DNA of 64,000 nt from Candidatus Uhrbacteria bacterium. GTDB taxonomy: Bacteria > Patescibacteriota > Patescibacteriia > 2-12-FULL-60-25. Positions within the stretch are counted from its first letter, which is position 1. Each line of letters begins with the position of its first letter. Below are positions 58,182 through 64,000 of the stretch, one piece after another. The DNA lies in the NCBI GenBank assembly GCA_030649995.1, contig JAUSEV010000042.1, positions 29,665-93,664 of the forward strand. Direction: 5' to 3'. The position numbers and the translations under genes were made by a program. Below the pieces are notes generated by a model. It saw only the letters and a program-made list of their open reading frames with translations. It was not told the origin of the DNA and did not search any database.

Positions 58182-58322
58182 GTCATTGCGAGCGAAGTCA
58201 TACGAAGCCTGCCTACCGGCCAGGCAGGCGTGGCAATCTCCCTCGCCTGAGGTGAGTGCGCCTCTGGAGCAGAGGGCTGCAGGGAGATTGCTTCGTCGTC
58301 GCGGACTCCTCCTCGCAATGAC
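58182..58322. repeat. Dispersed palindromic repeat, GTCATTGCGAG type (family A, copy 3, with inner insert)
   Basis: Ends are GTCATTGCGAGCGAAG and CCTCGCAATGAC, with GGCAATCTCCC and AGATTGCTTCGTCG inside, as in the copies at 39908 and 55587. It is longer by about 60 bases because of an inner CCTGCC...GGCAGG hairpin and a GC-rich middle. Confidence 0.8.
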
Positions 58323-58377
58323 AGGGAGGTGGACGCTAGCCAGAGCTGTGGGGTATTGATCCTCAGAGAGAGTAAAC

Positions 58378-58436
58378 CAGACACATCAAACTCTAGCTAT
58401 AACCAAAGTTTGATGTGTTGGTTTTTGATGTGTGTC
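58378..58436. repeat. Family P-like palindrome (copy 3)
   Basis: ACACATCAAACTCTAGCTAT on the left pairs with AAAGTTTGATGTGT on the right, and a second TTTTTGATGTGTGT follows. The inner CAAACTCTAGCTATA is shared with the palindrome at 32443. Confidence 0.65.
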
Positions 58437-58487
58437 TTTTACGGATTTTTTTAGTAATTTCGTAATTTTTTAGAGGAATCGGATTCC

Positions 58488-59015
58488 TTACTTTAACAGG
58501 AGCGCGACGAATCCCAGAAATGCCAAGGGTAAAAAAATGAGGAGGGCAATAAAATATTTTTTGAGTTCTTGGTTGGTCGAAACGACGTCCGTCTTTTCCG
58601 ATTGATCGAAAGGCGCAAGCAGAGCGATCACCGTCGCCGAGACGGCGGAGATCAAGCACCATAGACAAAACGCTTTGATGTCTAGCCATTGGACGAAAAA
58701 TAAAAAAGCAGATTCGATGAAACCGATCACCGCTGCGAGCATGGTCAAGCGATGTAAGAGCCGCGGCTTCCATGCAATGGCGGCACGGATCACCAAAAGA
58801 CCAAACAGTGCCGCGTAAAAAACAAGACCTAATAGTGGTCGCGGAATTCCAAACGTATAGGCCCAACGCGAGGCGCGCACGAGTTCACAGCCGGAAACGA
58901 TCCCGCATCGAATCGGTGCTCCCGTCACATAGGTATACAAAAGATAAGCTGACGCGAAGAGCCCGATGAGGCAAGCTATGGCCATGACAAAACGAGCGTG
59001 AGGAGGCTTGATCAT
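58488..59015 (-). CDS. Vitamin K epoxide reductase (VKOR)-family membrane oxidoreductase
   Basis: The 175-residue membrane protein has four to five helices, the loop pair Cys37 and Cys43 (RCGIVSGCELV) and the active CLWC at 117-120 in a helix, the VKOR signature. Ser/Trp in the loop also fit. It oxidises a periplasmic or extracellular thioredoxin-like partner and hands electrons to a quinone, driving disulfide formation in secreted proteins. No DsbA-like partner is fused or adjacent. It lies 3 bases after the nuclease gene. Confidence 0.85.
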   Translation of the reverse strand: MIKPPHARFVMAIACLIGLFASAYLLYTYVTGAPIRCGIVSGCELVRASRWAYTFGIPRPLLGLVFYAALFGLLVIRAAIAWKPRLLHRLTMLAAVIGFIESAFLFFVQWLDIKAFCLWCLISAVSATVIALLAPFDQSEKTDVVSTNQELKKYFIALLIFLPLAFLGFVALLLK

Positions 59016-59018
59016 ACC

Positions 59019-59615
59019 TTACTTTTTTCCTGCGCAGGTTTTTGGATTCCATAATCCGATCTCCAAACGTTTTGCCTCTTCTTGAAAATAACGTAATTGT
59101 GACTTGCGTTTTTTATTCATGGGAAAAGAAACATACGCGTAGGCGTACCCTTCTCGAATCAATTGAGCGTTAAAATCCGTTTCATCTTCAAGGATCACAT
59201 TGCGCAACACGCGGCCGTACGGATCCACTTCGTCCGCTTCCGGATCCCCCTCTAATCGTACGCGCTTACCCGTCAAAATTCTTGACGCATATGCGGATGC
59301 TTCTTTTCCAAAACATTGAACCGGTCGCCTTGGATCAACGGTTTCCGGAGTATTAACCCCCAATAAACGAATGGTGATGGAATTTTTTTCTCCATCCATT
59401 TGGACTTTGATCGTGTCACCGTCAACGGTTTCGAGCACAAATGCGTTTGTGGAAGTCGTGATAGATGCGACGGTCTCGATCGCGAGAGGCGAGGAAGTCG
59501 GTTGAGCGGTTTTGATGGAGTTTGTTTTTTTCGGATGAAACCCATTTCCTAAATTCCAAATAATCCACGCGCCAACAACCAATGCCCCCATCCATGACAA
59601 ATGTCGCTTTGACAT
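59019..59615 (-). CDS. Secreted or anchored thermonuclease (SNase fold)
   Basis: An N-terminal hydrophobic segment (WMGALVVGAWIIWNLGNG) is followed by a Thr/Ser-rich linker and an SNase domain: LETVDGDTIKVQ, IRLLGVNTPETVDP, CFGKEASAYASRIL and DPYGRVLRNVIL, with the catalytic Arg, Glu and Asp in order. 198 residues. It would cut DNA and RNA outside the cell, a possible source of nucleotides for a CPR bacterium that depends on others. Next to a Rieske gene and VKOR. Confidence 0.88.
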   Translation of the reverse strand: MSKRHLSWMGALVVGAWIIWNLGNGFHPKKTNSIKTAQPTSSPLAIETVASITTSTNAFVLETVDGDTIKVQMDGEKNSITIRLLGVNTPETVDPRRPVQCFGKEASAYASRILTGKRVRLEGDPEADEVDPYGRVLRNVILEDETDFNAQLIREGYAYAYVSFPMNKKRKSQLRYFQEEAKRLEIGLWNPKTCAGKK

Positions 59616-59616
59616 A

Positions 59617-59955
59617 TCAAATCTTCTTCACCCAACCTATTTTGACTTCTCCATTTTCCACTTTGATCTCATAGCAATCAAGATGATGGCCGTTTGGAGA
59701 ATGTCCCGTTTCCACGTCAAAAGCCCAACCGTGCCATGGACAATGAATTTTGCCATTTTCCATTTTCCCGCATGAGAGCGGCCCGCCCATGTGCGGACAA
59801 ATGCTATTGACGGCAAAAAATTTGTCGCCGATTCTTGCCACGGTCATGGGTTTTTTGTGAACTTTTACTTCCTTTATTTGACCGTCTGCCCACTCGTCCA
59901 CCCGTCCCACGGTCTCAAAATGATCTGGTCTGCCCTCTGCGTAAATGTGTGGCAT
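59617..59955 (-). CDS. Rieske [2Fe-2S] ferredoxin
   Basis: SICPHMGGPLS and HCPWHGWAFDVETG give the iron-sulfur ligands Cys53, His55, Cys72 and His75 of a 112-residue Rieske protein, like the small subunit of nitrite reductase or free Rieske ferredoxins. It carries electrons; its partner is not in the window. It lies one base from the nuclease gene's start, so both are made from one message. Confidence 0.9.
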   Translation of the reverse strand: MPHIYAEGRPDHFETVGRVDEWADGQIKEVKVHKKPMTVARIGDKFFAVNSICPHMGGPLSCGKMENGKIHCPWHGWAFDVETGHSPNGHHLDCYEIKVENGEVKIGWVKKI

Positions 59956-59987
59956 AAGATTTTTAGTATTTTAGCATTTGGTTTGGA

Positions 59988-60016
59988 TTGACGAAAGTCT
60001 AAAAAATCTCTATATT
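59988..60016 (+). promoter_or_regulatory. Promoter upstream of tRNA-Gln
   Basis: TTGACG (59988-59993) and TATATT (60011-60016) are 17 bases apart, five of six and five of six. The start at about 60023 leaves a 90-base leader before the tRNA, unusually long. Confidence 0.7.
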
Positions 60017-60097
60017 AAGTCCGCTGAAACGTGAGAAACTTCTAAAGAGTGGGAAGGGTCGGGAATGATTAGATTGAATTTTACATTAATTAAGGAA

Positions 60098-60195
60098 GTT
60101 CAACGCTGTTCTCCGGGGTCGTCTAACGGTAGGACAGCGGCCTTTGAAGCCGTGAATCTTGGTTCGAGCCCAAGCCCCGGAGAACAGCGTTGAAC
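60098..60195. repeat. 21-bp inverted repeat around tRNA-Gln
   Basis: The left arm GTTCAACGCTGTTC plus the acceptor strand (60098-60118) is the exact reverse complement of the right arm (60175-60195). The tRNA thus sits at the tip of a long perfect stem in the precursor. Confidence 0.85.
60112..60182 (+). tRNA. tRNA-Gln (anticodon TTG)
   Basis: The acceptor stem TCCGGGG (60112-60118) pairs with CCCCGGA (60175-60181). The anticodon arm GCGGC-CTTTGAA-GCCGT gives anticodon TTG, and the T arm has GGTTCGAGCC. The discriminator is G and CCA is not encoded. The pairing goes on past the acceptor stem for 14 more base pairs into both flanks, which is unusual. Confidence 0.93.
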
Positions 60196-60238
60196 AAAGA
60201 CAACCTTTTGCGCCATAGGCGCACTCGCCTTAGGCGAG

Positions 60239-60276
60239 GAAGCCGTGAATCTTGGTTCGAGCCCAAGCCCCGGAGA
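60239..60276 (+). pseudogene. 38-base copy of the 3' half of tRNA-Gln
   Basis: The 38 bases from GAAGCCGTGAATCTTGG to AGCCCCGGAGA are identical to 60146-60183. There is no matching 5' half, as GCGCC-ATA-GGCGC and CTCGCC-TTA-GGCGAG hairpins precede it. It is a tRNA-gene fragment as left by integration or recombination at a tRNA 3' end. Confidence 0.85.
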
Positions 60277-60289
60277 TGAACACATGAAA

Positions 60290-60328
60290 ACAACAAACCC
60301 GCCTTGCTCAAGGGCGGGTTTGTTTTTT
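60290..60328. terminator. Bidirectional terminator between the tRNA region and the adhesin gene
   Basis: AACAAACCCGCC (60292-60303) pairs with GGCGGGTTTGTT (60313-60324), followed by TTTTAT on the plus strand and by TTGTTGTTTT on the minus strand. Confidence 0.9.
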
Positions 60329-60342
60329 ATCTGTATGAGGGG

Positions 60343-63300
60343 CTATGGTTTTTTCACGACGTCAAAGTTGAAGCTGCCCTTGCCTACAACATTGCCTTTT
60401 GCGTCCGTGATCATCACGGTCATCTCATAGACGCCGAGTGGCAAACGAGTGGAAAGACGTTCAGAAGGCTTGCCTTGGAAGGATTTCTGCGCCAACAAGC
60501 CAATGCTACTCCTGACGCGCTTTATCACTTTTCCTTTCGCATCCTTCATCTCTCTCACGATCGTGATCGCTTGCTTCGCCGTTGAAAGGTTCTTGTAACT
60601 GTACCCGAAGGCGAGGAGACCTCCCGGATTAAATGTGGCTCCTGCTTTTAATCCCGTGAAGACAACGGCGGATGTTGGAACAGGCTTTACTGCCGGTGGC
60701 AATGGCGTTGATTTTTTCACGACGCCAAAGTTAAAGCTGTTCTTGTCTATGACCTTGCCTTTTGCGTCCGTGATCATCACGGTCATCTCATAGACGCCGA
60801 GAGGCAAACGCGTGGAGAGACGGTCGGAAGGCTTGCCTTGGAAGGATTTCTTGGCCCTCAAGACGATTCTGCTCTTGACGCGCTTTATCACTTTTCCTTT
60901 TGCGTCCTTCATCTCTCTCACGACCGTGATCGTTTGATTCGCCGTTGTACGGTTCATGTAGCTGTACCCAAAGGCGATGAGACCTCCCGGATTAAATGTT
61001 GCTCCAGCCTTTAATCCCGTGAAGATAACACCTGATGTTGGAGCGGGCTTTACTTCCGGTGGCAATGGCAAAGGTGGAACAGGTGCGACAATCGGTGGTG
61101 GCACAACGATCACAACAGGGGCCGAGGTCGCCGGAACGGGAGTCGGTGTGACCGGTGCGATGGCAAAGCTTCCACCACCACCACCACCACCGCCTCCTCC
61201 TGTACTCCCGCTGTTTCCTCCTCCATTATTTGTAACGAACACCAGACTTGCGGTCGTAGAAGAGGCGTCTGTTGAGTCTTGAGCATCCGTATAAGATCCC
61301 GTACCGGTACCGCTCGCAATAATCTCGAAGTGACCGTTTCCGACAGAAGCTGCATTGGAAGACACTAAGTTGCTCGCAGCCGCTTTGCGGAAGATGCCTG
61401 TTGCGGCTCCGGTTTCCGTAAGAGTCAACGTTTCCGAATCGCTTCCTGCCGCCACATTGATCGTCACCGGAATAGTGAGCGTTTCCACCGTTGCTCCCAA
61501 CAAGTTACGGTTAGAATCTTGAACTTCTACATAGACGGAACCCGGAGTCGTGTAAGAGCTTTGTTGCGTGCCGTTGGTATCCACGAATTTTACGTATTCT
61601 GCGGCGTGCACAATGCTCCCGGTTGTTTCCGTGATCGTGCCTGTGTTGGTGATGAGACCGACGGCTGTCAAGGTATTTGCGCCAACCGCGAGAGTCCCAC
61701 TGTTGTTTAAGAGTGTTGTTCCCATGATTGTGGTCGAAGCCGTGAGTGAGTACGTTCCTCCACCTCTGAATTGAACGATATTGTGCACGGCTGATCCCAC
61801 ATTGACGGCACCTGCAGCGGTGTATTTTGTGGTGCCTGATCCGGCGCTAAACGTTCCGCTGTTGGTGAAACTGTCCACCACATTCAATGTGCCGGTTCTT
61901 TGGTTGATGGTTCCGCTGGCCCCATTGGTCAGAGCTCCGGTTGTTGTAGCGATTCCGGAACCGACATCAAACGTTCCATTATTTCTATACGTCCCGGAAA
62001 AGAGCTTGTTCCCAGTATCAGAACCGATCGAACCCGTAGAAGTGGCGTTTCCAGTAAAGGTGAGTGTTCCGGAAGTGGAAGTAACCGTGGTTCCGGACAG
62101 GAGTGTCATGATCCCTGTGATGGTGAGACTGTTGGCCGCGGCCGTCAAGGTTCCTCCAGTGGTCGTCGCATTATTGCTGACCGTAGCATTTCCTCCGAGC
62201 GTCTGAGTGTAACCGGGGGTCAAAACTTCTAAGTTAAAGTAGGTTGTTCCTGGAACGGTCTGGCTGGATTGACTCACATAACGCACCGTTCCGGCATTCG
62301 CGTTGAACGTTCCCGTGTTGGTCCATGTGGAGCTTGCTGCCAGCATACCGCTGTTGTTATTGATGGTACCGCTGGCTGCGTTAGTAAGAGTGCCAGTTGT
62401 GGTAGCCGTGCCGGTTCCCACATTAAATGTTCCATTATTTTGGAGAGTGCCAACGAAGACCATATTGCCGGAATTTGAACCGATGGAACCTGTGGATGAG
62501 GCATTGCCGGTAAAGGTCAGCACGCCGGAAGTGGAAGTGACCGTGGTTCCGGAGCCAAGCGTCGAAGCGCCTGTTACTCCGAGGTTCAGAGCCGCGGCGC
62601 TAAGCGTTCCTGCTCCGGTCGTCGTGAGAGCTCCGGCAATCGTTGGATTCATGGTCACAAAGGTCGCTGTTCCACTCCCCTTGGTCATCTCAAGATTGTT
62701 GAAAGTAAAGCCGGCGATGCTTTGCGTGGCCGTACCATCAAGCTTAACGGTACCGCTTTGGCCATTGAGGATTGCGGCGTTTGTACTGCTCGTAAAGTTT
62801 GCAAGAACCGTTAAGCGACCGCTGCTGCCGTTGATCGTGCCTCCATTTGTCAGTGCGGCAGTGCTCGTAACCTGACCCCCTCCAACATTCAATGTAGCGG
62901 AAGTCTGGTTATCGAAGGTGGAACTGAAGAGAATGTTTCCTGTGCCCTGACCGATGGTTCCACCGGTTGATGTGGCGCTTAAGGTAAACGTCATTGTTCC
63001 GGAAGTGGAAGTGACTGTGCCATTATTTTGAGTGGTTCCGGAGAATGTCATGTTTCCCGTATTTGTCTGGACAGTACCGGTAGATGTGACGTTGCCTGTA
63101 AAGGTCATTACGCCTGATGTGGAAGTCACGGAGTTTGCCGTAAGAATGGTTGAAGCGCCGATGACGGATAAGGCATTCGTACCGAAGAAGAGAGAGCCTC
63201 CTGTTCCGTTCATGCCGAGAGTGTCGGCGATGGTTATGGCCCCGCCTGAAACCGTTACGATGCCTGCGGTCTTGATGGAGTCAACGGCATCAGGAAAGAG

Positions 63301-64000
63301 AGTAGCGGTGAGTGTTAATGTTTGATTTGCGGCTCCATTAAACCTCAAGGTACTTAAGGTGGTCGTGGTATAGGTGCCGTTGGTGTGGTCAAAGTTGGCG
63401 CCAACAGAAAGGATGCCTGTTCCATTTGCCGTTGAACTCACGTTGGTAAAGTTTCCGGTCGTTGTGGCTGTACCTGATCCAACATCGAAGATGCCGTTGT
63501 TTTGGAAGGTGTTGCTGAAGAGTTGGTTGCCTGAACTGGAACCGATGGCACCGGTTGAGGTGACGGCACCTGTGAAGGTGAGGGTGCCGGAAGTGGAAGT
63601 AACAGTGTTGCCAAGAAGCATGACGGTGGCTCCTGAAACGGTGAGGGCATTGGTGGCCATGGCGAGGCTGCTGCCGCCTGCACCGAACAGGTCAACATTG
63701 TTTGCGACGGTCATGCCTCCTCCGGAAAAAGTCACTGCCCCTGCGGTTTTGGTGGAACTCACGTTTGCAGGGAACAAGGTGGCTTCAAGGGTCACGGTTT
63801 GAGCTGCAGCGCCTCCAAAGCGGAGCATACTGCCGGTTGAGGTGGTGTAGGCTCCTGTGCTACTGGCGCTAAAGTCACCGGCAATAGAGAGGATGCCTGT
63901 GCCGTTGGTGGTGGAGCTCGTGTTTCTGAACGCTCCTGTGGTTGTAGCTGTGCCTGAACCGATATCGAGGACTCCGTTGTTTTGGAGAGTGGATGAGAAG
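60343..64000 (-). CDS. Very long repeat-rich adhesin-like secreted protein (N-terminus beyond the window)
   Basis: The frame is open from 60343 to the window edge without a stop, so at least 1,219 residues are seen and the protein continues. Most is made of imperfect repeats of about 90-110 residues rich in Thr, Ser, Gly and Asn, with recurring TSTSGTLTFTG, STGSIGS and NNGTFDVGSG, as in beta-helical surface adhesins. A 20-residue Gly tract and a Pro/Val-rich linker then lead to two near-identical domains of 121 residues (FTGLKAGATFNPGGL, REMKDAKGKVIKRV, LGVYEMTVMITDAKG). It probably forms a fibre on the cell surface. No cell-wall sorting motif is seen at its end. Confidence 0.85.
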   Translation of the reverse strand, partial: FSSTLQNNGVLDIGSGTATTTGAFRNTSSTTNGTGILSIAGDFSASSTGAYTTSTGSMLRFGGAAAQTVTLEATLFPANVSSTKTAGAVTFSGGGMTVANNVDLFGAGGSSLAMATNALTVSGATVMLLGNTVTSTSGTLTFTGAVTSTGAIGSSSGNQLFSNTFQNNGIFDVGSGTATTTGNFTNVSSTANGTGILSVGANFDHTNGTYTTTTLSTLRFNGAANQTLTLTATLFPDAVDSIKTAGIVTVSGGAITIADTLGMNGTGGSLFFGTNALSVIGASTILTANSVTSTSGVMTFTGNVTSTGTVQTNTGNMTFSGTTQNNGTVTSTSGTMTFTLSATSTGGTIGQGTGNILFSSTFDNQTSATLNVGGGQVTSTAALTNGGTINGSSGRLTVLANFTSSTNAAILNGQSGTVKLDGTATQSIAGFTFNNLEMTKGSGTATFVTMNPTIAGALTTTGAGTLSAAALNLGVTGASTLGSGTTVTSTSGVLTFTGNASSTGSIGSNSGNMVFVGTLQNNGTFNVGTGTATTTGTLTNAASGTINNNSGMLAASSTWTNTGTFNANAGTVRYVSQSSQTVPGTTYFNLEVLTPGYTQTLGGNATVSNNATTTGGTLTAAANSLTITGIMTLLSGTTVTSTSGTLTFTGNATSTGSIGSDTGNKLFSGTYRNNGTFDVGSGIATTTGALTNGASGTINQRTGTLNVVDSFTNSGTFSAGSGTTKYTAAGAVNVGSAVHNIVQFRGGGTYSLTASTTIMGTTLLNNSGTLAVGANTLTAVGLITNTGTITETTGSIVHAAEYVKFVDTNGTQQSSYTTPGSVYVEVQDSNRNLLGATVETLTIPVTINVAAGSDSETLTLTETGAATGIFRKAAASNLVSSNAASVGNGHFEIIASGTGTGSYTDAQDSTDASSTTASLVFVTNNGGGNSGSTGGGGGGGGGGSFAIAPVTPTPVPATSAPVVIVVPPPIVAPVPPLPLPPEVKPAPTSGVIFTGLKAGATFNPGGLIAFGYSYMNRTTANQTITVVREMKDAKGKVIKRVKSRIVLRAKKSFQGKPSDRLSTRLPLGVYEMTVMITDAKGKVIDKNSFNFGVVKKSTPLPPAVKPVPTSAVVFTGLKAGATFNPGGLLAFGYSYKNLSTAKQAITIVREMKDAKGKVIKRVRSSIGLLAQKSFQGKPSERLSTRLPLGVYEMTVMITDAKGNVVGKGSFNFDVVKKP
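60349..61074 (-). repeat. Two 363-base direct repeats at the end of the adhesin gene
   Basis: The stretch beginning TTTTTTCACGAC at 60349 recurs at 60712, an exact shift of 363 bases (121 codons), and remains nearly identical in DNA and protein over most of the unit. It points to a recent duplication. Confidence 0.85.

Larger units (their letters stand above)
58109..58487. other. 379-base intergenic tract of repeats
   Basis: Holds the longest family A dispersed repeat (58182-58322), an ACCCCG/CGGGGT hairpin to its left (about 58147-58170), and a family P-like palindrome (58378-58436). No gene is seen. Confidence 0.6.

Noticed and set aside
60066..60285. Small frames across the tRNA-Gln and its fragment on both strands
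   Set aside because: They translate the tRNA sequence and its copy (for example GLGLEPRFTAS twice); no protein is likely.
61519..63802. Several long plus-strand frames (up to 190 codons)
   Set aside because: They are antisense to the repeat-rich adhesin gene; their regular composition only mirrors its Thr/Gly/Ser codons.

Overview
This 64 kb window looks like one end of a chromosome segment from a Patescibacteria (CPR) bacterium, perhaps of the ABY1 type (Uhr-, Magasanik- or Kerfeldbacteria). This is inferred from overall character: a 1,319-residue secreted surface protein opening with a double 'Y.F...W' module of the kind I associate with these lineages, many starts without a Shine-Dalgarno sequence, dense 4-base ATGA overlaps, and a very large surface-glycan locus. 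TGA serves as a normal stop at these overlaps, which argues against the code-25 groups (Gracilibacteria, Absconditabacteria). No rRNA, CRISPR array or recognisable transposase is present.

Layout. 1-43.6 kb is a surface polysaccharide/glycoconjugate locus, mostly on the minus strand. It holds a nonulosonic-acid-like activation module (NeuB with a fused cupin, NeuA-like cytidylyltransferase, Gfo/Idh/MocA oxidoreductase, histidine phosphatase, APH-like kinase), several SDR epimerases/dehydratases, a Gmd-like enzyme, a DegT-fold enzyme with His in place of the PLP lysine, four methyltransferases, a carbamoyltransferase, a PhyH oxygenase, a Wzx-type flippase, a Wzy/WaaL-type ligase with a TPR tail, PMT-type membrane transferases, many GT2/GT4 enzymes (two of them fusions), a deacetylase and an asparagine synthase. 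Three GC-rich plus-strand genes with their own signals interrupt the minus-strand operons (9.9-12.2 kb and 21.7-22.4 kb).

43.6-54.4 kb is an envelope region: the giant surface protein, a DUF5667-type membrane protein and an ECF sigma factor (likely one regulatory unit), an HTH protein, lipoproteins and small membrane proteins. A GC-rich lipoprotein (52.9-54.2 kb) ends in the same C-terminal module as the giant surface protein. 54.4-60 kb is a redox/housekeeping block: PrxQ, Fe/Mn-SOD, AhpC, glutaredoxin, leucyl aminopeptidase, VKOR, a nuclease and a Rieske ferredoxin. tRNA-Gln(UUG) lies at 60.1 kb inside an unusually long inverted repeat, followed by a 38-base copy of its 3' half. From 60.3 kb to the window edge runs a very long repeat-built adhesin-like gene.

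The least explained signals are not genes. Nine separate loci carry exact-period-7 degenerate tandem repeats, each with a different unit, three of them extending into reading frames. At least four families of dispersed palindromes occupy the intergenic gaps, one member lies inside a gene and another supplies a stop codon. A multi-hairpin, pseudoknot-capable RNA candidate lies upstream of the giant surface-protein gene.
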